This document shows, one piece after another, positions 7,709-15,174 of a stretch of 22,269 nucleotides of DNA. Numbering within the stretch: position 1 is the stretch's first letter; every line of letters starts with the position of its first letter. The notes under the pieces are model-generated. The model was not told the origin of the DNA, did not search any database, and was given only the letters and a program-made list of their open reading frames with translations. This DNA is from Solimonas sp040391865 (GTDB taxonomy: Bacteria > Pseudomonadota > Gammaproteobacteria > Nevskiales > Nevskiaceae). The DNA is taken from positions 1-22,269 of the forward strand of contig JBEBWZ010000050.1 in assembly GCA_040391865.1 (NCBI GenBank), read 5' to 3'. The position numbers were made by a program, and so were the translations under genes.

Positions 7709-8890
7709 ATGCGCAGCAGACCGGGACGGTCGTCCGTACGACTGGCGTTGGCGGCCGCGCTGCTGTGCGGCCCTGCTGCCGCCGCGGCGCCGACCGCCGA
7801 GCAGCAGCTCCAGGCCGCGGTCGAGTTGCTGCGCGCCGGACAATCCGACAATGCGCTGAAGGCGCTGGACGCGCTGAGCCGCCGCGAACCCGGCTTTCCG
7901 GTTGCGCGGCTGATGCATGGTGAACTGCTCGCCGCGCTCTCGGGCAGCGAACCCGTCGCGCCGGCCAATGACGGCAACGATCCCCGGATCGCCGCACTGG
8001 CCCAGGAAGCCCGCGTCCGCCTGGCCAGCGAGAAAGCGATTCCGCCGCCCGGCACCTTGCCGAATGCGGTACTGCAGCTGGCCGACAGCTTCCAGCATCT
8101 GATCGTGGTCGACCTGCCGCGCGCACGGCTTTATCTGCTGAAGAACAACGGCGGCCAGCTCGAACTGGTGCGGCACCATTACTCATCGATGGGCAAGAAC
8201 GGCTCGCGCAAACAGGTGAGCGGCGACAACCGCACGCCGGTGGGCCTGTATCACATCACCGGCTGGATCGACGACAAGGCGCTGCCGGAACTGTACGGCG
8301 CCGGCGCACTGCCGCTGGATTACCCGAACCTGTGGGACCGCTTCAAGCGCCGCACCGGCTCCGGCATCTGGCTGCACGGCGTGCCGCGCGATACCTACAC
8401 CCGCGCGCCGTTATCCAGTGAAGGCTGCGTAACCATGGCCAACGACGATCTCAGCGCGTTGAAACCTTCGGTGCGCTTCGGGCGCACGCCGGTGCTGCTC
8501 AGCGACGAACTGGAATGGTTGCCGACATCGCAGCTGGAAGCGGAGCGCGCGGAGTTTGCGGCGCAGGTCGAAGCCTGGCGTGACGCCTGGTCGTCGCTGG
8601 ATACCGAGCGCTATCTGAACTGGTATGGCGAGGACTTCAGCACCCAGGGCATGGATCGCAAGGCCTTCGCCGCGCACAAGCATCGGGTCAACGCCAGCAA
8701 GCAGTTCATTACCGTGCAATTGCGCGAGGTGAGCCTGTTCCGCTATCCGGGCACCGACGAACCGCTATGGCTCGCGGAATTCACCCAGGACTATGCGTCC
8801 GACAACTATCAGGTCACGGTCCGCAAGCAGCAATTCTGGAAACGCACGGCGCAGGGCGAGTGGCGGATCTTCCGCGAAGAGACACGCTGA
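7709..8890 (+). CDS. L,D-transpeptidase (YkuD) with Cds6-like NTF2 tail
   Basis: A 393-residue periplasmic enzyme predicted to form 3-3 cross-links in peptidoglycan or attach proteins to it. A signal peptide (about residues 1-27) precedes a short TPR-like helical region (about 28-110). The YkuD catalytic domain spans about 130-260 and holds the signature IWLHGVPRDTYTRAPLSSEGC, with His223 and the nucleophile Cys240 in the SSEGC motif. An NTF2-like domain closes the protein (about 285-393; WRDAWSSLDTERYLNWYGEDF to WRIFREETR). It is similar in layout to the tail of the preceding gene, suggesting duplication. Which LDT reaction it performs cannot be told. No Shine-Dalgarno is evident, so translation may depend on the upstream gene. 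Confidence 0.9.
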   Translation: MRSRPGRSSVRLALAAALLCGPAAAAAPTAEQQLQAAVELLRAGQSDNALKALDALSRREPGFPVARLMHGELLAALSGSEPVAPANDGNDPRIAALAQEARVRLASEKAIPPPGTLPNAVLQLADSFQHLIVVDLPRARLYLLKNNGGQLELVRHHYSSMGKNGSRKQVSGDNRTPVGLYHITGWIDDKALPELYGAGALPLDYPNLWDRFKRRTGSGIWLHGVPRDTYTRAPLSSEGCVTMANDDLSALKPSVRFGRTPVLLSDELEWLPTSQLEAERAEFAAQVEAWRDAWSSLDTERYLNWYGEDFSTQGMDRKAFAAHKHRVNASKQFITVQLREVSLFRYPGTDEPLWLAEFTQDYASDNYQVTVRKQQFWKRTAQGEWRIFREETR

Positions 8891-8900
8891 GCGCCGAGTT

Positions 8901-8919
8901 CGCGCGCACGTAGCGCGCG
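8901..8919. terminator. Hairpin between convergent genes
   Basis: CGCGCGC-ACGTA-GCGCGCG forms a perfect 7-bp stem in the 43-bp gap between the convergent L,D-transpeptidase and M14 peptidase genes. It has no T-tract on either side, so it is at best a weak or Rho-assisted terminator for both strands. Confidence 0.35.
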
Positions 8920-8933
8920 ATGCTCCCTCAGGG

Positions 8934-9851
8934 TTATTCGGCGCTGGCGGTCAGGCTGTTCTGGCGCGCTGCAACCTGACGCGGCAGGTTCTTCTCCAGC
9001 CAGCTCTGCATGTCGGCCCAGATCCGCTGCGACTGCGCGGCCGTCGGCATGATCCCGGCATGCGGCAACTCCAGCGTGATCACCGGCAGGCCGAGATTGG
9101 TGCCGGCGTAGTTGCCCAGCGATCCCGGATAGGTGCCGAGCTGGTGCAGGCGCAGGTAGCCGAAACGCTTGGGCGGCTGCTCCGGACCGTCGTAATCGAG
9201 CACGCCGTAGGGCGCGTGGATCGACACGATCGCATCCGGCCGGAACTGCTCGATCTGCTCCACCAGTAACTGGGTTTCCGGCTCCGACCCCGGTGTCGGC
9301 CCCGGATAGCGCCGCGGATCCTTGCGCGTGCGTTTCACCCAGTACGCCAGCGCATCGGCGGTCCAGTCGGCGGTCGCAAAATTGCGGTTGAGGTCGACTC
9401 CGCGTGCATTGCCGCGGGTCGCAGGACGCGCCAGCAGACCGTCGGCGTTGACGTACGGCAGCACCCGCCAATGAAACTGGCGTACCTCCTCGGCGGCGAG
9501 ATGGCCCATCCACTGGAATGCAACGCTCACCGAGGTCAGTTCGTCGCCGTGGATACCGCCGATCATCATCACCCGCGGCGGGGTCTTCTGCGGAACGGTC
9601 GCGGGATAGTCGCGATACATCAGCGGCACCCCCTTGTAGGTGGCTCCGCCGGTGAACTGCAGCCCCAGCTTGCGGCACCGCTCCGCACCGACACTCTGCA
9701 GCCGGCCGCCGACTGCGGCGCAAACCTGCTCCATCGTCATCTTCGGTGCCGCGGGCGCGGCATTGCCGCCGACCGGCAGCAACAGGGCAACAAAAAGCCC
9801 GGCCAGAAGCCGGGCTTTGCGCGTATTGCGCAGCGAGTTACTTGCCGCCAC
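8934..9851 (-). CDS. Exported M14-family zinc carboxypeptidase (MpaA-like)
   Basis: A 305-residue metallopeptidase. A signal peptide (about residues 1-32; ARLLAGLFVALLLPVGGNAA) suggests periplasmic location, unlike cytoplasmic E. coli MpaA. The M14 zinc site is complete: HGDE (His101, Glu104) and a later His in SIHAPYG (212). The substrate-binding DLNRNF (153-158) and the catalytic Glu in TLELPH (261) are also present. Family members trim murein peptides or other C-terminal amino acids; the substrate here is inferred only. The start is GTG at 9851, with AAGGA two bases upstream, inside the end of dsbA (14-bp overlap), so translation is probably coupled. The two N-terminal cysteines (44 and 59) could form a disulfide. 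A strong intrinsic terminator lies within the signal-peptide codons. Confidence 0.85.
   Translation of the reverse strand: MAASNSLRNTRKARLLAGLFVALLLPVGGNAAPAAPKMTMEQVCAAVGGRLQSVGAERCRKLGLQFTGGATYKGVPLMYRDYPATVPQKTPPRVMMIGGIHGDELTSVSVAFQWMGHLAAEEVRQFHWRVLPYVNADGLLARPATRGNARGVDLNRNFATADWTADALAYWVKRTRKDPRRYPGPTPGSEPETQLLVEQIEQFRPDAIVSIHAPYGVLDYDGPEQPPKRFGYLRLHQLGTYPGSLGNYAGTNLGLPVITLELPHAGIMPTAAQSQRIWADMQSWLEKNLPRQVAARQNSLTASAE
9792..9818 (-). terminator. Intrinsic terminator inside the M14 gene start
   Basis: On the minus strand AAAGCCCGGC (9818-9809), loop TTCTG, then GCCGGGCTTT (9803-9794) form a perfect 10-bp stem that runs into a five-T tract. It lies 20 nt after the dsbA stop codon, where an operon terminator is expected, but also within codons of the M14 peptidase signal peptide. 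Confidence 0.85.
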
Positions 9852-10494
9852 GTTCCTTGCGCACCTTCTCGATCAGAAAGTCGACGACCTTGAATGCCTC
9901 GGGGAAACCGCCGGCCATCGCCGCACTGGTGGTGTATTTGCCGCCGACCACGAGCACCGGCACGCTGGTCAGGCCGTAATCGACCGCCAGCTTCTCTGCG
10001 GTCCGCGCACGCGAATCGACGCTGAAACCCTTGAAGGTGCTGTTGAACACATCCGGCAACACGCCCGTTTCGCGGTTGAACAGCGCCGCAATCTGCGCCT
10101 CGCTGGTCAGCATCTGATGCTGCTTGTGGATCGCGCTGAACATCGCCTGATGCATCTTTTCCGACACGTTCAGCGCTTGTGCAGTGTAGAAAGCGCGCGC
10201 ATGCAGCGCCCCTTCCGGACGACCGAGCGTGCTCGGGTAGCGCACGAAATCGACATCCGCCGGCTTCTTGGCCTTGACCCAGTTTTCGACCGTCGGATCG
10301 AACGCATAGCAATGCGAGCAGCCGTACCAGAAGAACTCCGCAACTTCGATACGCTTGGCGTCGGCCGGCGCCTGTACGTCACGTACCAGCTTGTACTGCT
10401 TGCCCTGCTCGATCTTCGGCGCCGCATCCTGTGCGGAGCAGGCGAAGGTCAGCAGAGAGAGTGCAACGAAGGTACCGCGTAGCAGTGCGCGCAT
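9838..10494 (-). CDS. dsbA: Thiol:disulfide interchange protein DsbA
   Basis: A 218-residue periplasmic oxidoreductase that puts disulfide bonds into exported proteins. A hydrophobic signal sequence (about residues 1-22) precedes a thioredoxin fold with the redox motif CSHC (59-62, in FFWYGCSHCYAFDP). The cis-proline loop TSVPVL (Pro179) and the DsbA helical insertion between them are present. A Cys at position 19 in LTFACSAQ is lipobox-like but a poor match (Phe at -2), so lipidation is uncertain. The gene starts 24 nt after the cytochrome c4 gene with AAGGA nine bases upstream. Cytochrome c4 followed by dsbA near engB is a conserved gammaproteobacterial order. Confidence 0.95.
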   Translation of the reverse strand: MRALLRGTFVALSLLTFACSAQDAAPKIEQGKQYKLVRDVQAPADAKRIEVAEFFWYGCSHCYAFDPTVENWVKAKKPADVDFVRYPSTLGRPEGALHARAFYTAQALNVSEKMHQAMFSAIHKQHQMLTSEAQIAALFNRETGVLPDVFNSTFKGFSVDSRARTAEKLAVDYGLTSVPVLVVGGKYTTSAAMAGGFPEAFKVVDFLIEKVRKERGGK

Positions 10495-10518
10495 GATCGA
10501 TCCTTGAGGTCGTAAGGG

Positions 10519-11163
10519 TTACTGCAGACCGTTGACGTACGAAGCCAGGGCCTCGATTTCGGCGTCCGTCAGCTGCGCTGCGACCGCCGCCATGATCTTC
10601 AAGTTCCCGTCCGGCAGCTCGGTCGCTGCGGCATCGCGATACGCACGCAGGCGGTTGGCCACATAGACCGCATGCTGGCCGCCGATGTGCGGATACGCCG
10701 CCGCCGGCACGCCGGCGCCGCCAGGACCGTGGCAGGAGCCACAGGCCGGGAGGCCGCGCTTGGCATCGCCTGCGCGATACAGCGGCTGCGCCACAGCGAC
10801 TGCCGAAGGGCTGCCGACGCCCGGCGAGGCCGGTTGTGCCGCGAAGTAGGCGGCGAGATCGCGCATGTCCTGCTCGGACAGGGCTGCGGCCTGCGCGCCC
10901 ATCAGCGGATCATTGCGATGGCCGGCCTTGAACGCCTGCAGCTGTTCGAAGGTGAAGCGCGAACCCTGCGCCGCCAGCTTCGGCCACACCGGGTTGCTGC
11001 TGTTGCCAGCGGGGCCATGGCATGCGGCGCAGACCGCAGCCTTTGCGGCACCGGCCTCGGCATTACCCTGGGTGAAAGGATCCTTGGCAACACCTTCCGC
11101 AGCGACGGCAAACGGCAGGGCCAGCGGAGCACACAGCGCCACAGCGAGCAAAACGCGCTTCAT
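10519..11163 (-). CDS. Diheme cytochrome c4
   Basis: A 214-residue exported electron carrier. The start at 11163 gives a clean signal peptide (MKRVLLAVALCAPLALPFAVAA); the frame is open further upstream but that extension has no export signal. Two CXXCH heme sites are present: CAACH (45-49) and CGSCH (141-145). Distal Met ligands are probably M88 (DPLMGA) and M191 (KIMAAVA). The two halves are homologous, each one class I cytochrome c domain, as in all c4 proteins. It passes electrons from the bc1 complex to terminal oxidases by family knowledge. GGGAG lies about ten bases before the ATG. It forms an operon with dsbA downstream. Confidence 0.93.
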   Translation of the reverse strand: MKRVLLAVALCAPLALPFAVAAEGVAKDPFTQGNAEAGAAKAAVCAACHGPAGNSSNPVWPKLAAQGSRFTFEQLQAFKAGHRNDPLMGAQAAALSEQDMRDLAAYFAAQPASPGVGSPSAVAVAQPLYRAGDAKRGLPACGSCHGPGGAGVPAAAYPHIGGQHAVYVANRLRAYRDAAATELPDGNLKIMAAVAAQLTDAEIEALASYVNGLQ

Positions 11164-11260
11164 TTTCTTCAAACTCCCGAGAGAAATTTCCGGCGCTGCA
11201 GCGGTCCAGTGTGCGGACAGTCCCTTTCCGGCAGCGGCGTAGAAAGAGTTACAGCGGCTG

Positions 11261-11288
11261 ATTTTACATGGCTGCGCGCCACACTTCA
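11261..11288 (-). promoter_or_regulatory. Candidate promoter of the cytochrome c4-dsbA operon
   Basis: TAAAAT (minus strand 11266-11261, five of six) is preceded by a weak -35 GTGAAG (11288-11283) at 16 nt. It would give a leader of about 90 nt containing small hairpins. It lies in the 233-bp divergent region shared with engB. Confidence 0.35.
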
Positions 11289-11396
11289 CGGGGCAGACGA
11301 ATTTAACGCCTTTGCCGGGCCCGCCGGCCGCCGTTTTCAAGCGCCCACAGGCCCGATCCGGGTAAGCTGGCGCCCGTTTCCGAGTTCCCCGCCACC

Positions 11397-12023
11397 ATGT
11401 CCAAGCCCCCGAACGACGCTCCGAATCCCTTTGCGGGTGCGCAATTCCTGCTCTCCTGCGCGCAGATCCATCAGCTGCCGGCGGACGACCTGCCGGAAAT
11501 CGCGTTTGCCGGCCGCTCGAATGCGGGCAAGTCCAGCGCGTTGAACACGCTCTGCGGGCAGAACCAATTGGCGCGGGTCAGCAAGACGCCGGGCCGCACG
11601 CAGCTGATCAACATGTTCTCGATCAAGGCCGGGCGCTTCGCCGACTTGCCCGGCTACGGCTACGCCAAGGTGGCGCGCGAGCTGCGCGCCGAATGGGGTC
11701 GTCTGATCGGTGCCTACATGGACGGCCGCCAGAATCTGCGTGCGGCGGTGCTGATCATGGATATCCGCCACACGCTGACCGATTTCGACTGGCAGATGCT
11801 GGAATGGGCGCAGCATCGCGGCCTGCCGTGTCATGCCCTGCTGACCAAGGCCGACAAGCTCGGTTATGGCGCGGCCAAGAACACCTTGCTGGCGGTACGC
11901 AAGGCCATCGGCGACGCCGGCATGCAGACGGCGACGGCGCAGCTGTTCTCCTCTTCCAACGGCCTCGGCCTGCAGGAGGCGCGCGAAACCCTGCATCAAT
12001 TGATGACCGCACCGCGCGACTGA
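11397..12023 (+). CDS. engB: Ribosome-biogenesis GTPase EngB (YihA/YsxC)
   Basis: A 208-residue GTPase needed for 50S subunit assembly. All G motifs are present: G1 GRSNAGKSS (39-47), G2 Thr in KTPGRTQ, G3 DLPGYGYAKV, G4 TKADK and G5 SSSNGLG. Length is normal for the family (about 200). The ATG at 11397 has no clear Shine-Dalgarno. The gene diverges from cytochrome c4-dsbA and faces polA across a 340-bp gap, the same arrangement as yihA-polA in enterics and pseudomonads. Confidence 0.96.
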   Translation: MSKPPNDAPNPFAGAQFLLSCAQIHQLPADDLPEIAFAGRSNAGKSSALNTLCGQNQLARVSKTPGRTQLINMFSIKAGRFADLPGYGYAKVARELRAEWGRLIGAYMDGRQNLRAAVLIMDIRHTLTDFDWQMLEWAQHRGLPCHALLTKADKLGYGAAKNTLLAVRKAIGDAGMQTATAQLFSSSNGLGLQEARETLHQLMTAPRD

Positions 12024-12065
12024 GCGAGCAATCGCCGGCAGAAACTCCGGCGAAATGGCGCTCGC
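12024..12065 (+). terminator. Nested hairpin after engB
   Basis: An outer 6-bp stem GCGAGC/GCTCGC (12024-12029 with 12060-12065) encloses an inner 7-bp stem TCGCCGG/CCGGCGA (12032-12038 with 12047-12053). It begins directly after the engB stop. No T-tract follows on the plus strand, so it may act as a stabilising 3' structure or Rho-assisted end rather than a classic terminator. Confidence 0.4.
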
Positions 12066-12085
12066 CTTGCCGCAGGAGCGGACAT

Positions 12086-12122
12086 AAAAAAAGCCCGGTG
12101 ACTTGGGGGGAAGCCACCGGGC
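12086..12122 (-). terminator. Intrinsic terminator of the predicted sRNA
   Basis: On the minus strand arms 12122-12111 and 12104-12093 pair over 12 positions (one G-U), enclosing CCCCCC, and are followed by seven T (12092-12086). Confidence 0.93.
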
Positions 12123-12199
12123 CACGCTTCCGGCTATTGGGGGATGCCGGACCCGCCGAGGGAGAGCGGCGGGGAGTGGGACAGGGAGTATCGCCACTC
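12086..12199 (-). ncRNA. Predicted sigma-E-dependent small RNA with four C-rich loops
   Basis: The transcript predicted from promoter and terminator positions is 114 nt. It folds into four adjacent hairpins. Stem 1 is GAGTGG/CCACTC with loop CGAUACUCCCUGUC; stem 2 is CCCGCCG/CGGCGGG with loop CUCUCCCU; stem 3 is TCCGGC/GCCGGA with loop AUCCCCCAAUA. The fourth is a 12-bp terminator stem with a six-C loop. No reading frame is apparent. The site between engB and polA is where Spot 42 (enterics) and ErsA (Pseudomonas) lie, and ErsA is known to be sigma-22 dependent. Three C-rich apical loops are the hallmark of Xanthomonas sX13, which I recall also lies next to polA. Such loops pair with G-rich ribosome-binding sites, usually to repress. 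Expression and start site are inferred. Confidence 0.8.
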
Positions 12200-12205
12200 G
12201 GAAGA

Positions 12206-12233
12206 TTAGATGGGGGTCGAATCGGTAAGTTCC
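12206..12233 (-). promoter_or_regulatory. Sigma-E (RpoE/AlgU) promoter of the sRNA
   Basis: GGAACTT (12233-12227) and TCTAA (12210-12206) are separated by 16 nt, matching the sigma-E consensus at every core base. The expected start is about seven bases beyond, at the G of 12199, exactly where the first hairpin begins. A sigma-70 reading (TTGGAA, 19 nt, TCTAAT) is possible but poorer in spacing. Confidence 0.8.
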
Positions 12234-12275
12234 AAGTGCCCTTTTCCTCCAGGCCCGTGGCGGCCAGCTGAACGG

Positions 12276-12296
12276 AAAATGAATCCTTTGGATTCA
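12276..12296 (-). terminator. Likely polA terminator
   Basis: TGAATCC-AAA-GGATTCA (minus strand 12296-12280) is a perfect 7-bp hairpin followed by TTTT, about 70 nt after the polA stop. It would separate polA transcription from the sRNA promoter that follows. The stem is AT-rich, so strength is moderate. Confidence 0.5.
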
Positions 12297-12363
12297 ATGC
12301 CTTGGCAATACTGACCATCCTGCAAGTCAGGTCAATTTATCGCCAGAAAAAACTAAATTCCGT

Positions 12364-15174
12364 TCAGGCACCACTACTTGCGTGACCGCTGGCCTGGTGC
12401 GCCGCATCCCACTGCGAACCCAGGCCCCAATCCGCCACCAGCGGCACCGCCAGCGGCGCGATCCGGCACATGCGCTCGGCGATCCGCGGCGCCACGACCG
12501 TCAGCCGCTCGGCCTCGCCTTCGAACACCAGTTCGTCGTGCACCTGCATGATCATGCGCACCTCTGGCGCTTCGGCCGCCAGGAATTGCGCGACATCCAG
12601 CATCGCCAGCTTGATCAGATCGGCGGCGGTGCCCTGCAGCGGCGCGTTGATCGCGGTGCGCTCGGCGTACTGCCGCAGCCCCTGATTGCGGGAGAGGATG
12701 TCCTTCAGATACAGGCGCCGGCCGAACAGGGTTTCGACATAACCCGTCTCGCGCGCCTGCATCCGCGTACCGTCCATGAATTGCTTGACGCCAGGATAGC
12801 GTCCGAAGAAACGCTCGATGTAGGCCTGCGCTTCGCCGCGCGGAATGCCGAGCTGGCGCGCGAGCCCGAACGCGGAAATGCCGTAGATCAGCCCGAAGTT
12901 GATCGCCTTGGCGGCGCGGCGCTGCTCGCTGCCCACTTCGTCCAGCGGCAGCCCGAAGACTTCCGAGGCCGTCGCCTGGTGAATGTCGCGGCCATCGCGA
13001 AACGCCTGCTGCAGGCGCGGATCGCCGGAAAAATGCGCCATCAGCCGCAGTTCGATCTGCGAATAGTCGATCGACAGCAGCAGATTGCCGGGCTCGGCGA
13101 TGAATGCTTCGCGGATGCGCCGCCCTTCGGCATTGCGCACCGGAATGTTCTGCAGGTTCGGATCCGACGACGACAAGCGTCCGGTGGCCGCCACTGCCTG
13201 GTGATAGGAGGTGTGGATGCGGCGGGTGCGCGGATTGACCGCCTGCGGCAGCTGCTCGGTGTAGGTCGAGCGCAGTTTCTGCAAACCACGCCAGTCGAGG
13301 ATCAGCCGGGGTAGCGGATGCTGTGCGGCCAATTCTTCGAGCACATCTTCCGCCGTGGACGGTTCGCCCTTCGGGGTCTTGCCGAGCACCGGCAGCTGCA
13401 GCTTTTCGTAAAGGATGGCACCGAGCTGTTTCGGCGAACCGAGATTGAACTCGCCGCCGGCTTCGGTGAAGGCCTGCTGCTGCAAGGCCGCCATGCGCTC
13501 GGCCAGTTCCTGAGAAATGCGCGCGAGCAATGGCACATCGACCTTGACCCCGGCCTGCTCGACCTGCGCCAGCACCGAGACCAGCGGGATCTCGATCTCG
13601 CGATAGACCTTGTGCAGGCTTTCGATCTCGCAGACACGCGGATACAGCGCCTGATGCAGCCGCAGCGTGATGTCCGCGTCTTCCGCCGAGTAGCGCGCTG
13701 CGATATCCAGCGACACCTGATTGAAGGTCAGCTGATTCTTGCCCTTGCCGGCGACATCGCTGAACTTGATCGTGGTGTGGCCCAGATGGCGGTCGGCCAG
13801 CGAGTCCATGTCGTGACGATTGCTGGCGGCATCGAGCACATAGCTCTGCAGCATGGTGTCGTGCAGCAGACCACGCACCTGGATGCCGTGCGCCGCCAGC
13901 ACGTTCATGTCGAACTTGGCGTTCTGCGCCAGCTTCGGTCGTTGCGGATCCTCGAGCAGCGTGCGCAACTGCGGCAGCAGCGCCGTCAGCGACAATTGCG
14001 CCGGCACCCCGAGATAGTCATGCGCCAGTGGCAGATACCAGCCGTGCCCGGCTTCGATCGCGAACGCCAGTCCGACCAGCCGCGCCTGATGCGCGTCGAG
14101 GCTGTCGGTCTCGGTGTCGAAGCAGATCAACTCGGCGCTATGCAGGCGCTGCATCATTGCGGTGAACGCGGCTTCGTCGAGCACCGTCTCCACCACGGTC
14201 GGCGCCGACTCCGGACGCGGCGCCGGCTCCGCCACCACCGCGCTATCGCTGCTGTCCGCGGTCGCCAGCGGTGCCGGATTGGCGGGGGCACCACCCTCGT
14301 CACCGCGCTGCAGCTCATCGACCCAGCGATGGAATTCCATGCGCCGGAACAGGGCCAGCAGTGCATCGCTGTCGGGTTGGCGCGGTTCCAGTGCGTCATG
14401 GGCCAGCGGCAGCGTGAGGTCGCAACGGATGGTCGCCAGTTCGCGTGCCATCGGCAGCTGGCCCAGCGCCGCGCGCAGTTTCTCGCCGACCTTGCCCTTG
14501 ATCTCGTCGGCGCGCGCGATGATCGCGTCCAGCGAGCCGAATTCGTTCAGCCACTTCGCGGCGGTCTTCGGCCCCACGCCCGGCACGCCGGGAATGTTGT
14601 CGCTGGTGTCGCCCATCAGCGCCAGGTAATCGATGATCCGTTCCGGCGGCACACCGAATTTCTCGATCACGCCGGTAGCGTCGAGCCGCCGGTTCTTCAT
14701 CGTGTCCAGCAGATGCACACGCGCATCCACCAGCTGCGCCATGTCCTTGTCGCTGGTGACCACCAGTACATCCTGACCCGCGGCGCGCGCCTGACAGGCC
14801 AGCGTGCCGATCACGTCATCGGCCTCCACACCCGGCATTGAGATCAGCGGCAGGCCCATCGCTTCGATCATCTCGATCAGCGGCGGGAACTGTGCGCTCA
14901 GTTCCTCCGGCGTCTCGTCGCGATTGGCCTTGTAGTCGGCGTAAAGTTCGTGGCGGAAGTTGTCGCCCGGCGCATCGAACACCACGCAGATGTGCTCCGG
15001 CGCATAGTCCTTCAGCAGACGCCGCAGCATGTTGCCCATGCCGTAGACCGCGCCGGTCGGCTCGCCGCGCGAATTGGACAGCGGCGGCAAGGCGTGAAAC
15101 GCCCGGAACAGCCAGGACGATCCGTCGATCAGGATCAGGGGGCTGCGCGCGGCGCGTTGCACGGCATCGGTCAT
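12364..15174 (-). CDS. polA: DNA polymerase I
   Basis: A 936-residue three-domain polymerase for Okazaki-fragment processing and repair. The N-terminal 5'-3' nuclease (about residues 1-290) contains MGDTSDNIPGVPGVGPKTA. The 3'-5' proofreading domain (about 330-520) keeps its acidic residues: DTETDSLD near 350, NAKFDMNVL, and YSAEDADITL. The polymerase domain has motif A DYSQIELR (about 700), motif B KAINFGLIYG (about 755) and motif C VHDELVFE (about 875). All three activities are predicted intact and length is normal. Its ATG overlaps the lysA stop in ATGA, so translation is coupled to lysA, an uncommon partner. Confidence 0.98.
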   Translation of the reverse strand: MTDAVQRAARSPLILIDGSSWLFRAFHALPPLSNSRGEPTGAVYGMGNMLRRLLKDYAPEHICVVFDAPGDNFRHELYADYKANRDETPEELSAQFPPLIEMIEAMGLPLISMPGVEADDVIGTLACQARAAGQDVLVVTSDKDMAQLVDARVHLLDTMKNRRLDATGVIEKFGVPPERIIDYLALMGDTSDNIPGVPGVGPKTAAKWLNEFGSLDAIIARADEIKGKVGEKLRAALGQLPMARELATIRCDLTLPLAHDALEPRQPDSDALLALFRRMEFHRWVDELQRGDEGGAPANPAPLATADSSDSAVVAEPAPRPESAPTVVETVLDEAAFTAMMQRLHSAELICFDTETDSLDAHQARLVGLAFAIEAGHGWYLPLAHDYLGVPAQLSLTALLPQLRTLLEDPQRPKLAQNAKFDMNVLAAHGIQVRGLLHDTMLQSYVLDAASNRHDMDSLADRHLGHTTIKFSDVAGKGKNQLTFNQVSLDIAARYSAEDADITLRLHQALYPRVCEIESLHKVYREIEIPLVSVLAQVEQAGVKVDVPLLARISQELAERMAALQQQAFTEAGGEFNLGSPKQLGAILYEKLQLPVLGKTPKGEPSTAEDVLEELAAQHPLPRLILDWRGLQKLRSTYTEQLPQAVNPRTRRIHTSYHQAVAATGRLSSSDPNLQNIPVRNAEGRRIREAFIAEPGNLLLSIDYSQIELRLMAHFSGDPRLQQAFRDGRDIHQATASEVFGLPLDEVGSEQRRAAKAINFGLIYGISAFGLARQLGIPRGEAQAYIERFFGRYPGVKQFMDGTRMQARETGYVETLFGRRLYLKDILSRNQGLRQYAERTAINAPLQGTAADLIKLAMLDVAQFLAAEAPEVRMIMQVHDELVFEGEAERLTVVAPRIAERMCRIAPLAVPLVADWGLGSQWDAAHQASGHASSGA

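Noticed and set aside
5714..8179. 821-codon minus-strand frame opposite the lpxL, TPR and L,D-transpeptidase genes
   Set aside because: It spans three real genes on the other strand, including their intergenic gaps, and has no family signature.
11313..11334. GCCGG-GCCCG-CCGGC hairpin followed by TTTT upstream of engB
   Set aside because: Only a 5-bp stem, separated from the T-run by seven bases; no upstream plus-strand transcript is apparent to end there.
11164..11340. N-terminal extension of the cytochrome c4 frame
   Set aside because: The internal ATG at 11163 gives a textbook signal peptide, while the extension would bury it.
13318..14841. 507-codon plus-strand frame opposite polA
   Set aside because: Antisense shadow of the proofreading and nuclease regions of polA; composition is low-complexity His/Arg/Gln.
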